Positions 26,682 to 34,796 of a stretch of 64,000 nt of DNA are shown piece by piece (position 1 is the stretch's first letter; every line of letters begins with the position of its first letter). Below the pieces are notes generated by a model. That model saw only the letters and a program-made list of their open reading frames with translations. It did no database searches and was not told the DNA's origin. A program made the translations under genes and the position numbers. This DNA comes from JAJRRS01 sp965230275 (GTDB taxonomy: Bacteria > Planctomycetota > Phycisphaerae > Phycisphaerales > Phycisphaeraceae), in contig CBDDKO010000002.1 in assembly GCA_965230275.1 (NCBI GenBank), positions 124,001-188,000 of the forward strand, given 5' to 3'.

Positions 26682-27992
26682 TTAGCGACGACGCAGGGCG
26701 GCGAGGCCACCGAGGCCGATCAGAGCGAGCGTAGCCGGTTCGGGCACAGCCGCGACGGGCGGTGTGCCGGCGTTCCAGTTGTTCAGCACGATATCCAGGT
26801 CCGCCAGGCCGACGAAGTTGTCGCCGGTCGGATCGGCCAGCGGGTTGCCGGGCGGGACGGTCTGGTTCCAGTTGTTGAGGATGATGTCCAGGTCGCTGAG
26901 GCCGACAAAGCCGTCGCCGTCGAGGTCGCCGGCAAGGCCGCCTTGGCTGATGGTGACGAACTGATCGCCGGAGATGTTGTTCAGATCGACGCCGCTGAGG
27001 TCACCGGTATAGCCGGCTGCACCATCGCCACCGAGGTTGCCGGACAGATTGCCAACACCACTGAACTGGTTGGCAACATAATCATGGGTGCCACCGTTGA
27101 TAAACGCCGTGACCTTGATGTCACCGGTGGGGTTGCCGATGGCTGCCAGCGGGATGGCAAACTCGAAGCCGGTCGTGACCGCGCTCGGGTCCTCGGTAGT
27201 GGGCGTCTCGTACGGGCCGTCGCCGCTGACGCCGACGGTGTTGCTGTTGTTCACACCCATCAACAGGCCGATGGTGTTTTCCATATCACGATGGTTCAGC
27301 TCATTTGTCGGGTCGGCCAAGGCGTCCCAAGGCTCGAAGAACTCGTGCAGCGGGGTGCCGATCGGATCGTTGTTGTTCTGATCGACCAGTTCGCCCTGCG
27401 CCAGGCCGGGCTCGAGACCGCCGGCGTTGAGCTGACCACCGAGTGGTGCGACAAGTCCGCCGGCACCGTTGTTCAGTTCGGCCCAGTGAGCGGTGGCGAT
27501 CCAGCCGGTCACGCCAAATCCGGGGACGCCGACACTTTCGGTGCCATTCGAGACGGTCAGGAAGTAGTCGGCCTCGAAGCCGGTATCAAACGTCAGGCCG
27601 TCCATGCGCTGCAGTGCGCCGTCAACGGTGCCGAAGCCACCGCAGCAGAAGGCGTCGACCGCTGCCGGAAGATTCTGGCCATCAATCGAGTTCTGGCCAC
27701 CGGCCTCGGAGTCAATGAAGATCTCGAGCTTGTTGAAGTTGTTTTCGAGGTTGCCGGCGATCATGAGGTTCAGGAATCCGCCGTCGACAACGCCGTAGAC
27801 CGCGTCGATTTCAGAGCCGCTAAACGCTTCCCTGGGGTCGCCATTAGTGGCGTTACCAAACTCAGTATTGGTGTTTTGGATCGACAGAGCAGCGCCGTAG
27901 TTGGCGTCCACTGTGCCGTCCACCACGATCTGGCCCGAGGCGGCACCTGCCGCGACGAGCGAAACTGACAGAGCTGATGCAAGGTGCTTCAC
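26682..27992 (-). CDS. Exported PEP-CTERM protein with two dockerin-like repeats
   Basis: 436 residues from a GTG with AGGAGG seven bases upstream. A signal peptide ends ASGQ. The long body (IVVDGTVDANYGAALSIQNT...) has the opening seen in many exported planctomycete proteins; VDGxxDxxYG followed by LEIFIDSEAGGQN suggests a sugar-binding-type beta-sandwich, but I cannot name it. Two dockerin repeats and the tail AVPEPATLALIGLGGLAAL plus RRR follow. The dockerin pair is nearly the same as in the 235-1239 protein, at both protein and DNA level. Confidence 0.85.
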   Translation of the reverse strand: MKHLASALSVSLVAAGAASGQIVVDGTVDANYGAALSIQNTNTEFGNATNGDPREAFSGSEIDAVYGVVDGGFLNLMIAGNLENNFNKLEIFIDSEAGGQNSIDGQNLPAAVDAFCCGGFGTVDGALQRMDGLTFDTGFEADYFLTVSNGTESVGVPGFGVTGWIATAHWAELNNGAGGLVAPLGGQLNAGGLEPGLAQGELVDQNNNDPIGTPLHEFFEPWDALADPTNELNHRDMENTIGLLMGVNNSNTVGVSGDGPYETPTTEDPSAVTTGFEFAIPLAAIGNPTGDIKVTAFINGGTHDYVANQFSGVGNLSGNLGGDGAAGYTGDLSGVDLNNISGDQFVTISQGGLAGDLDGDGFVGLSDLDIILNNWNQTVPPGNPLADPTGDNFVGLADLDIVLNNWNAGTPPVAAVPEPATLALIGLGGLAALRRR

Positions 27993-28165
27993 GATTCATC
28001 CTCCTAGGTGGTGAAAAGACTGGAATTCAGTAAAACGAGCCGTTATACAGATGCCGTGCTCGGGTAATCACTCGGATCGAGACCAACCAAATACCCCGTG
28101 AAAGGGTCATTCAACACTCGCTACTTTAACGGCGCTTAACCGATTTAGCAATACCTTTTCTGTGA

Positions 28166-28476
28166 TTGAACTCAGATTTTCTACAACTAGGCCTTGAATG
28201 TATGCCTCATCAACGTGCAATTGCCACCTGGAACTGGGTTGATAAGCTGAGATTGGCTCCGGAAATGGCGGCGCAGGTCCTACAACTGATTTACATAAAG
28301 TGTGTTATACGCCAAATAGGGCTCTATGGGGCTCTAAGGGGTGCCTGCTTGGGGAGTACAATAAGGGGATTCTTGAGCCCGAGGACCTAAAAGTGGTTGA
28401 CCTCGTGCAGCCAACCGATATCATTATCAGGGAAGCCAAGCTAGGATTGATGGCTTGTGTGGCCGTAGAATCTTAA
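28166..28476 (+). pseudogene. Possible decayed short gene in a 630-bp gap
   Basis: Between two real genes there is no full-length ORF. A protein-like stretch in one frame (ECMPHQRAIATWNWVDKL, starting TTG at 28166) is continued, one frame off, by another (ILEPEDLKVVDLVQPTDIII) that can start at GTG 28300 and stops at 28476. A terminator follows at 28529. This looks like a frameshifted remnant or a small 58-residue gene. No family is recognised, and the call is weak. Apart from this I see nothing in 27993-28621. Confidence 0.25.
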
Positions 28477-28528
28477 GTTCAGACTGATCGCCGGCTGTTT
28501 CTGGTCGGCCGATGTGAAAGCATGAAAC

Positions 28529-28549
28529 ACCGGCACGCCGGTTTTTTTT
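28529..28549 (+). terminator. Small terminator upstream of the pseudopilin-like gene
   Basis: ACCGG-CACG-CCGGT followed by seven more T residues. It closes any transcript coming from the decayed region at 28166-28476. Confidence 0.6.
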
Positions 28550-28621
28550 CAAGGCATACGTTAAACCGTTTTACTAGTTAAGCACCAGTCGAATCACAAT
28601 ACGCACAGCTTGGAGGCTCGC

Positions 28622-29617
28622 ATGGACCGCATCATTCACACGGACGCACGCACCCAGCCAAATCGACCCGCTGCCGGCTTTACGCTCATTGAGCTGCTGG
28701 TCGTCATCTCGATCATCGCGCTGCTGGTCGGCATCCTGCTGCCCGCCCTCGGTGCGGCCCGACGCACGGCCCAGAACTCGCAGTGCCTGTCCAATGTCCG
28801 GCAGATGGACACCGCCGCGATGTCCTTTGCGGCAGATCATAAGTTCCACATACAGATCTCTAGCACAGATAAAGCTTGGCTCGATCCACCTATGAGCTTA
28901 ACAACACTCCCCTCAGATTTACGTGGCAAACAGGCAGCCTTTGCCGACGGCGGCGGGCGTGTTAAGGATTGGGCCAGTGCGATCGTGCCTTATATGGGCG
29001 GTGACCCGAATGTCGACTTTGAGAATGCCGACACCAAAGTCTCCCGCGCATTCGTCTGCCCGAGTGATCCTAATCTGGATGACCAAAACCCGGGTTACAA
29101 GATATTCAATAACATCACAGGCGGGCAAGGCAAGGAGCGTAAGCCGGTGTCGTACGGCGTGAATGCCGATGCCACGACTTGGAACAATAACGGCAGTGCT
29201 GCCGGTGGGAAGTGGGAGCCCGGTGGCTTCACGATTCGCCCGTTTAAGGGTGATGTGACCAATGGCAGCCTTGACGCAATCCGTAATAGTTCGAACACGA
29301 TGATCTATGCCGACGCCGGTACGCGTAGAGGCTTGACCGAAGACTTTGCATTTGCCGGCGATCATCTTTTCTACACCGCCACCTGGCCCATGCAGCAAGC
29401 TGCCGACAACCCGATCTCAGGCACGCTAAGAGCGGCATACGAGTTCCCCAAAGCGAAGTATCGTATGCCATTGGCTGAAAACGAAGGCGTCGCAGACGCC
29501 GAGGGCCCCGCCGACCGTCACGGCGACAAGATCAATATCGCCTTTGCCGACGGCCACGCGGCCAGCTTCGGCCCCGACAACTTCGAAGATGTTTATCTCT
29601 CGCCACACAAGCGCTAG
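28622..29617 (+). CDS. Pseudopilin-like protein with exact H-x9-DG motif
   Basis: 331 residues from the ATG at 28622, five bases after GGAGG; a TTG at 28610 is in frame but overlaps that site. The leader is long (about 20 residues, ending PAAG^FTLIELLVVIS), followed by the hydrophobic helix to GILLPALGAARRTAQ. Near the C-terminus HGDKINIAFADGHAA is an exact H-x9-DG signature. It is likely cut by a prepilin peptidase. Its neighbours give no hint of a secretion system. It ends at a structured terminator. Confidence 0.85.
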   Translation: MDRIIHTDARTQPNRPAAGFTLIELLVVISIIALLVGILLPALGAARRTAQNSQCLSNVRQMDTAAMSFAADHKFHIQISSTDKAWLDPPMSLTTLPSDLRGKQAAFADGGGRVKDWASAIVPYMGGDPNVDFENADTKVSRAFVCPSDPNLDDQNPGYKIFNNITGGQGKERKPVSYGVNADATTWNNNGSAAGGKWEPGGFTIRPFKGDVTNGSLDAIRNSSNTMIYADAGTRRGLTEDFAFAGDHLFYTATWPMQQAADNPISGTLRAAYEFPKAKYRMPLAENEGVADAEGPADRHGDKINIAFADGHAASFGPDNFEDVYLSPHKR

Positions 29618-29670
29618 ACGTTCATTCGTCGGGTCGATCACCCGCGTGTGAACTTGCGATGTCACTTACC

Positions 29671-29736
29671 CCGGCGTCGTGTCACGCTTCTTCAAGCCTA
29701 ACAGGCCGCGGAAGCAAGGCACGACGCCGGTTTTTT
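29671..29736 (+). terminator. Long structured terminator after the pseudopilin-like gene
   Basis: Outer stem CCGGCGTCGTG (29671-29681) pairs perfectly with CACGACGCCGG (29720-29730), with an inner GCTTC/GAAGC stem in the loop, then TTTTTT. Confidence 0.8.
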
Positions 29737-29836
29737 CATGGAACCAATTAACACTTCAAGTACCCGCTGTGTGTGGCACAGCGGCTAGAGCTCTTTGCGT
29801 GAATACTTACTGCCTCTATATGTCATCCCCACGCAG

Positions 29837-30814
29837 GGGCTTTATGCAACCCCCTGCCTGATAACATGGTCGCGGGCCAGGCGGATCAGGATTTTGGCGG
29901 TGACGTAAGGCTCGACACGGCGGCCACGCACCCACGGCGGCAGGTGGGTCAGGCCGCCGCCGAAGTTGCAGAGGTTGGCGAAGCGCGTCTCGACGCGGCG
30001 ACGGGTGCTAAGCAGTTGGCGGATGAACGGTGAAGGCGCACGCATCCGCTGGATCATGGCCACGCGGTGCGGGCTGTGCACGCGTGACTGGCCCAGCCCC
30101 TTGGCGTGGCGGAAGCGGCGCGGCGTCACCAGGACGCGCCCGGCCCCGGCGGCCTGGTCGTACAACGGGTTGGTCTCGTAGTTGGCGTCGGCCAGCAGGT
30201 AGCCTTCGCCCAGCTGTTCTTGTTCGATCATCTGCTTGGCGGCGATGCGTTCGTCGACGTTCATCGGCGCGACACGGTAGGCGACGGGGCGGTTATTCTC
30301 GGCATAAATCGCGTGGAGTTTGTAGCCCTTCTGGAACCCGCCGGCGCCGCGGCCGATCGTCGCGCGGCGGTCGGCGCTGTGCTTGGCGACGGCCAACGGC
30401 TTGCCGTCGATACGCAGGGTCAGGGCGTGTTGTGTTTGAGGCTCGAGTCGATCCATCAGTTGATCGAGTGCCCGACGGGTTTCGGGCCGGGCCAGACGCC
30501 GGCTCATGGTCGACTGATCCGGCAACGCCGCCGGCGGCTTGACGCCGACCCAGTGGCGACGGTCACACGCCCAATACACCGGCCGGTCGTGCAGCACCGC
30601 CCAGAGGTAGACGCGGAGGATGCGTGCGGTGGGATGCACAAACCGCCGGCGTCGGACGAGGGTTGACATGACGGTGAGTTGGGCCGTTAAGATGCTCCAC
30701 AGTTCGCGTTCCATGCTGGTGACTCCTTTTCGGTGAGGTCGAGTAAGTGGTCCACCAGTATGGGCGCGAACGCTTGTTAGCGCCAGCGGTTAGATAAAAT
30801 GGCGCATAAAGCCC
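29837..30814 (-). mobile_element. Insertion sequence, about 978 bp, with 11-bp inverted repeats
   Basis: Perfect terminal repeats GGGCTTTATGC (29837-29847) and GCATAAAGCCC (30804-30814) enclose one transposase gene. GCAG occurs directly at both outer edges (29833-29836 and 30815-30818), the expected 4-bp target duplication. Removing the IS and one GCAG restores the palindromic element around it, so the boundaries are well supported. The precise IS family is not assigned; it is an IS4/IS5-like DDE element. Confidence 0.85.
29842..30714 (-). CDS. DDE transposase (IS4/IS5-like)
   Basis: 290 residues. The catalytic triad is visible as RIDGKPL (Asp103), LLADANYE (Asp176) and VETRFANL (Glu242). 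GRGAGGFQKGYKLHAIY and FGGGLTHLPPWVRGRRV are typical of a transposase group common in planctomycetes. The stop codon TAA lies inside the left terminal repeat. The frame is intact, so the element may still be mobile. Confidence 0.85.
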   Translation of the reverse strand: MERELWSILTAQLTVMSTLVRRRRFVHPTARILRVYLWAVLHDRPVYWACDRRHWVGVKPPAALPDQSTMSRRLARPETRRALDQLMDRLEPQTQHALTLRIDGKPLAVAKHSADRRATIGRGAGGFQKGYKLHAIYAENNRPVAYRVAPMNVDERIAAKQMIEQEQLGEGYLLADANYETNPLYDQAAGAGRVLVTPRRFRHAKGLGQSRVHSPHRVAMIQRMRAPSPFIRQLLSTRRRVETRFANLCNFGGGLTHLPPWVRGRRVEPYVTAKILIRLARDHVIRQGVA

Positions 30815-30963
30815 GCAGGCGGGGACCCATGCCTTTGGACTTCTAAGAAGACTGGATCCCCGCCTGCGCGGGAATGACGGGCAGTAATCATGCAATGTGC
30901 TCTAGTTAAGAGCGTCATGTCTAACTTGCGTAGTCAGTGTACTTGTGGTGATGGCGGACGGAC

Positions 30964-31512
30964 TTACGTCTCGTCCGATTCCTTGAGCATATCGCGCACA
31001 CGCTGCAGGCCGCGGCGGATGTTCGTCTTGACGGTGCCCAGCGGCAGGTCCAGCTCCTCGGCGATTCGGCTGTGCGTGCAGTTGTCGTAGATCGCCATGC
31101 GCAGCGCGGTCTGCTGCTGGGGGCTGAGCGAATCGATCGCCTCGTTGACCCGGCTGACCTCTTCCTGCACTTCCAGCGGCGCCGGTTCGGGCTCGGCGGC
31201 CACGGGCATGTCCTCCAGCGGCGCGACATCGGGCACCCGGCCCTGCTTGCGCAGCCGATCGATCATCCGGCGGCGCGCGATCATCGTGATGAACGTGCTC
31301 TCTGACGCCTTGTCCGGGTCGTAGCGGTCGGCCTTGGACCACAGCTCGGTAAAGACCTCCTGGACGGCGTCTTCCGCGTCGGTGGCGTTGTTGCAGAAAC
31401 GGTTGGCGACCGACCACACCAGCCCGCCGTACCGATCCAGGCACAGCTGCACCGAGTCGGGCTCACCCGCGGCGATACGTTGAAGCACACTTTGTTCGTG
31501 CGATTCGTTCAC
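30964..31512 (-). CDS. ECF-type RNA polymerase sigma factor
   Basis: 182 residues from a GTG. Sigma region 2 is at about 15-85 (YGGLVWSVANRFCNN, DAEDAVQEVFTELW, FITMIARRRMIDRLRKQ) and region 4 at about 125-175 (LSPQQQTALRMAIYDN, SRIAEELDLPLGTVKTNIRRGLQRVR). The linker is Pro/Glu rich. It starts 2 bp after the stop of the B12-binding protein gene, so the two form one transcription unit. No anti-sigma factor is next to it, which leaves the B12 protein as the candidate controller. The promoters it serves are unknown. Confidence 0.9.
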   Translation of the reverse strand: MNESHEQSVLQRIAAGEPDSVQLCLDRYGGLVWSVANRFCNNATDAEDAVQEVFTELWSKADRYDPDKASESTFITMIARRRMIDRLRKQGRVPDVAPLEDMPVAAEPEPAPLEVQEEVSRVNEAIDSLSPQQQTALRMAIYDNCTHSRIAEELDLPLGTVKTNIRRGLQRVRDMLKESDET

Positions 31513-31514
31513 GT

Positions 31515-32597
31515 TTAGCCACCACTTGCGGGGTCCAGGCCGACCAGGCGTCGGCCGTGTTCAACTGCGATCACAGCATCCTCGGCATACCCATCCGCAC
31601 CGATCTGCTTGGCCACCTCCGGCTCGGTCCGGAACGCGTAGCCACCGACCAGCACCGGCAGCGGATCATTGGCTCGCAGCGCCCGGACGTTACGGATCAT
31701 CTGATCCAGGCTGCTCAGGTGCGTCTGCAGCGTGGCGGAGAGCACCAGCAGGTCGGGCTGGAAGTACGTCAACCCCTGAAGGATGTCCTCGCGCGGGACG
31801 TCCGGCCCGAGGTTCACGACGCGCCAGCCGTCCATGTCGAAAAAGTCGGAGACGACCATCAGGCCCAGGCCGTGCCGATCTCCGGCGACCCCGACGGCGA
31901 GGACGGTCTTACTAAGCGGCGCGGGCTCGGGGTGCTTGGCGAGTAGCTGAGCCATGATGAGCTGCGTGGTTGCGGTCGCGAAGTGTTCCTCGCCCACGGT
32001 GACTTCGTCCTGGTGCCACATGCGCCCGATCTCATTTGCCGCGGGGACAAGGATTTTCAGGTAGGCGTCTTGGATCGGCAGGCCGGCGTCAACCGCGTCG
32101 TGGATCAGTTTGATCGCCTGTCGCCGTTCGCCTTCGAGTAGCGCCAGGATGTAGCTTGCCATGAGCCTGCCGGTGGTGGTGGTGTTATCCAGCGCGGAAT
32201 CGGGTGTGCTGATATAGCCGGCCAGGTCGTTGACAGCGGGGCGGATGAACGTGTCGGCGATCATGCTGCCTGACTCGGCGAAGGACGCCTCGAACTCGTC
32301 GGCCGTGGCTGCCAGGGCCTGGTGAAATGGCTCGGTGGGGACCTGCTTGGCGGTCAGCGCGTCGTGGCACCAGCGCATCTGCGCGATGAACAGCCCGGGC
32401 CGACCCAGGCTAACCGCCGCGGCGAGGTCGTGCAGACGCGAGGCTAGGTAGGACTGCCACCATCGGAAGTCGTCGGGTCCGGCTGATGTGCCATCGGGCG
32501 TGCCCAGCATGCGTTCGGCGGCACGGGCGGCCAGGCCCATCGCGGTGCTTTCAATAGCTTCGGCGGCGGCGGGGTCTTGTACCATCCGTTCGTTCAT
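31515..32597 (-). CDS. CarH-like B12-binding regulatory protein without a DNA-binding domain
   Basis: 360 residues from the ATG at 32597 (AGGG upstream); a GTG at 32624 is also in frame. Residues 1-145 are helical and unlike MerR. Residues 146-225 match the B12-binding helical bundle of CarH/LitR: Trp194 (RMWHQDEVTV) and EEH at 203-205, the residues that cap adenosylcobalamin in CarH. Residues 230-350 are the Rossmann B12 domain with the GDRHGLG motif (Asp240, His242, Gly245; DxHxxG base-off site). In CarH and AerR, light breaks the cobalt-carbon bond. A light-dependent control of the adjacent sigma factor is inferred. Confidence 0.8.
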   Translation of the reverse strand: MNERMVQDPAAAEAIESTAMGLAARAAERMLGTPDGTSAGPDDFRWWQSYLASRLHDLAAAVSLGRPGLFIAQMRWCHDALTAKQVPTEPFHQALAATADEFEASFAESGSMIADTFIRPAVNDLAGYISTPDSALDNTTTTGRLMASYILALLEGERRQAIKLIHDAVDAGLPIQDAYLKILVPAANEIGRMWHQDEVTVGEEHFATATTQLIMAQLLAKHPEPAPLSKTVLAVGVAGDRHGLGLMVVSDFFDMDGWRVVNLGPDVPREDILQGLTYFQPDLLVLSATLQTHLSSLDQMIRNVRALRANDPLPVLVGGYAFRTEPEVAKQIGADGYAEDAVIAVEHGRRLVGLDPASGG

Positions 32598-32756
32598 GGA
32601 TATACCCTGTTCAGTCGTAACCACAAGCCCATCGTAGGCACCCGATCCCCCTTGAAGCAGCCGACGGGACGCCCCATGTAACGAATTAGTATAGGTAGAT
32701 TGCGCCGCTCGGCCCGTTCACATCACCAAGATCGGCCCCGGCCGGGGTGGGCGCAT

Positions 32757-32783
32757 AAAAAAAGCCGCACGGTGATGCGGCTT
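32757..32783 (-). terminator. Terminator of tRNA-Lys(CUU)
   Basis: AAGCCGCA-CGGTGA-TGCGGCTT stem with an A-run on the left, which is a U-run on the minus strand, just downstream of the tRNA. Confidence 0.8.
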
Positions 32784-32786
32784 GAA

Positions 32787-32859
<73 letters not shown>

Positions 32860-32920
32860 TCGTCCAGCGACGAAGGGGCGATTTTAGAGCGTCCGGACTT
32901 GCTGTCAAGCAAATGGGGGC

Positions 32921-32990
32921 TGGGGTCTTGGGCCTAGGGACTGGTCAGAGCGCCCAATCGGATCGACTAGACCCCAGACCCAAGACCCCA
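32921..32990. repeat. Inverted and tandem C-rich repeat between genes
   Basis: TGGGGTCTTGGG (32921-32932) and its exact reverse complement (32979-32990) flank a 46-bp loop; the right side also holds a near-duplicate of ACCCCAGACCCA. It lies between a tRNA and the BamD-like gene. Function unknown. Confidence 0.5.
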
Positions 32991-33054
32991 GACCCAACTG
33001 CTTTGCCGCCCCGCGCGCCCTGACTTATCATCTGGTGATCTATTGGAGAAACGG

Positions 33055-34131
33055 ATGCATAGGGACATGCGGACAGGTCAGGGGCTCGATATGTTTCTCG
33101 GACGATGGGTGATGGGGCTGGTATTGGTCATGTGTCTGGTTTCACAGGCGCCTGCCCAACAGCGTTATGACTTATCCGAGCAGGGCTGGGAACGTCAGCC
33201 TACTGCCGAGCCCGGCTCGCCGCGGGCGCAGCTCGATGCGATCCGCAAGCTGGTCGCTCAGGGTGAGGGTAAACAAGCCAAGCACGCCGCGGACGCCTGG
33301 ATCGAGGCGCACCCCGACCACGAACTGATGCCCGAGGCCTTGCTCGTCCGGGGCGATGCCAACGTCGCGCGGGAGCACTTCTTCAAGTCGCTGTTCGATT
33401 ATGAGCTGGTCATCCGCGAACACCCCGGCAGCGAGCAGTTCAATACCGCCCAGGAACGTGAATTCGAAATCGCCAAGCTCTTCATGGCCGGGACCAAACG
33501 CCGGATGTGGGGGATGCGTATCCTGCCCGCGACCGACGAGGCGGAGGAAATCATGGTCCGCATCCAGGAACGCAGCCCCGGCAGCGCGCTGGGTGAAGAA
33601 GCGAGCATGACCCTCGCGGACTACTACTTCAATAAGCCGCAGATGGATTCCGCCGCCGACGCCTACGACCTGTTCCTTGTGAACTACCCCGACAGCGAAC
33701 GACGGGAGTGGGCGATGCTCCGGCTGATCCAGGCTAACCTGGCGCGTTTCAAGGGCCCACGTTTCGACGCCACCGGCTTGATCGACGCCGGGCAACGGCT
33801 GCTGACTTACCAGGCCGAATACCCCGCCTCGGCCGAGCGCATGGGTGTCGAGGCGCTGCTGATCCGCATCGATGAATCCCTGGCGATGCGCGACATGGTC
33901 GCCGCCGACTGGTACGTCCTGCGCAAGAAGCCGTTGAGCGCCAAACTCCTGTACGAGCGCGTGATTGAAGATTACCCCGAGACCGCCGCGGCGCTGGATG
34001 CGATTAAGAAGCTCGAAGAACTGGAAAACAAACCGCTGCCTGCGTCAGATACAGACCCTGCAGCAGACCCGCAACACTCCGTGCCCATGTCGGACATCGA
34101 ACCGGCTCAGCCCGTGATGGAGAAGCCCTGA
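33055..34131 (+). CDS. BamD-like outer-membrane assembly TPR protein
   Basis: 358 residues from the ATG at 33055, six bases after GGAG. A hydrophobic N-terminal segment (VMGLVLVMCLVSQAPA) exports it; there is no clear lipobox. TPR-type helical pairs follow (KHAADAWIEAHPDHELMPEALLVRGDANVA, KSLFDYELVIREHPGSEQF, AADAYDLFLVNYPDSERREWAML, AKLLYERVIEDYPETAAALDAI), the spacing of BamD/YfiO proteins that help fold outer-membrane beta-barrels. Its stop shares one base with the LptE-like start, which supports an envelope-assembly operon. Confidence 0.8.
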   Translation: MHRDMRTGQGLDMFLGRWVMGLVLVMCLVSQAPAQQRYDLSEQGWERQPTAEPGSPRAQLDAIRKLVAQGEGKQAKHAADAWIEAHPDHELMPEALLVRGDANVAREHFFKSLFDYELVIREHPGSEQFNTAQEREFEIAKLFMAGTKRRMWGMRILPATDEAEEIMVRIQERSPGSALGEEASMTLADYYFNKPQMDSAADAYDLFLVNYPDSERREWAMLRLIQANLARFKGPRFDATGLIDAGQRLLTYQAEYPASAERMGVEALLIRIDESLAMRDMVAADWYVLRKKPLSAKLLYERVIEDYPETAAALDAIKKLEELENKPLPASDTDPAADPQHSVPMSDIEPAQPVMEKP

Positions 34132-34658
34132 TGGATCGGATGGCGAAGTGGACCACACGCGAAAAGATCGCCGGCTGCCTGCTGCTTGTGCTGATGCTGG
34201 GCCTGACCGGCTGCGGCTACTCCAGCAAGGAGTTGTTCCCGACCCAGTACCAGACGGTGGCGTCCCCGAGCTTTGAGAACCGCACGTTCTACCGCGGGAT
34301 CGAGTTCGAGTTAGCCGAGGCGCTGGTCAAGCAGGTCGAGTCGCGCACGCCCTACAAGGTGGTCGCCCCGGGCGTGGCCCAGACGATCCTCGAGGGCACG
34401 ATCACCGAGGTAGAGCAGACCCAGCTGAGCCGGCGTCGGCCCGGCGGGGTACCCCAGGAGGTCGAGCTGACCATCACGATCGACTTCATTTGGAAGGACC
34501 TGAGCAGCGGCGAGGTGATCGCGGACCGCCGCGGATTCGTCTCCGTGGGCCGATATGTCCCAACCTCGGGCATCGGCGAGCCGTTCGAAATCGCCCAGCA
34601 TCAGGCCGTACAGCGTCTGGCCGACGATATCGTGTCCGCCATGCGGTCCGATTGGTAG
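34131..34658 (+). CDS. LptE-like LPS-assembly lipoprotein
   Basis: 175 residues. The signal peptide carries lipobox GLTGC (Cys28), followed by GYSSKELFP, then the LptE pattern VASPSFENRTFYRGIEFELAEAL, VLEG-type TILEGTITEVEQTQ and a C-terminal helix (EIAQHQAVQRLADDIVSAM). LptE plugs the LptD barrel that inserts lipopolysaccharide in the outer membrane. It overlaps the BamD-like gene by one base (TGATGG). LptD itself is not in the window. Confidence 0.85.
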   Translation: MDRMAKWTTREKIAGCLLLVLMLGLTGCGYSSKELFPTQYQTVASPSFENRTFYRGIEFELAEALVKQVESRTPYKVVAPGVAQTILEGTITEVEQTQLSRRRPGGVPQEVELTITIDFIWKDLSSGEVIADRRGFVSVGRYVPTSGIGEPFEIAQHQAVQRLADDIVSAMRSDW

Positions 34659-34796
34659 TTATCAGCCCCGGAATCGGTCTTCGCCCCTGGAATAGCCGAT
34701 ACTACCCAAGCAATCCCCGTTCGGCGGGCCTACAATGACTCGTCGATGAGCGGTCCACCGGGGCCGTCGACATCCCCAGAATAGCGTGAGAGACGT

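Larger units (their letters stand above)
29823..30877. repeat. REP-like palindromic element split by an IS
   Basis: Left piece 29823-29836 plus right piece from 30819 rebuild a 25-bp arm that matches the inverted arm at 30853-30877 at 22 of 25 positions, with a 23-bp loop (30830-30852). The arm core is CGCAGGCGGGGA; the outer end reads TGGATCCCCGCC and GCGGGAATGA, like REP/dRS3-type repeats found in many bacteria. The IS at 29837-30814 interrupts the left arm. Confidence 0.75.
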
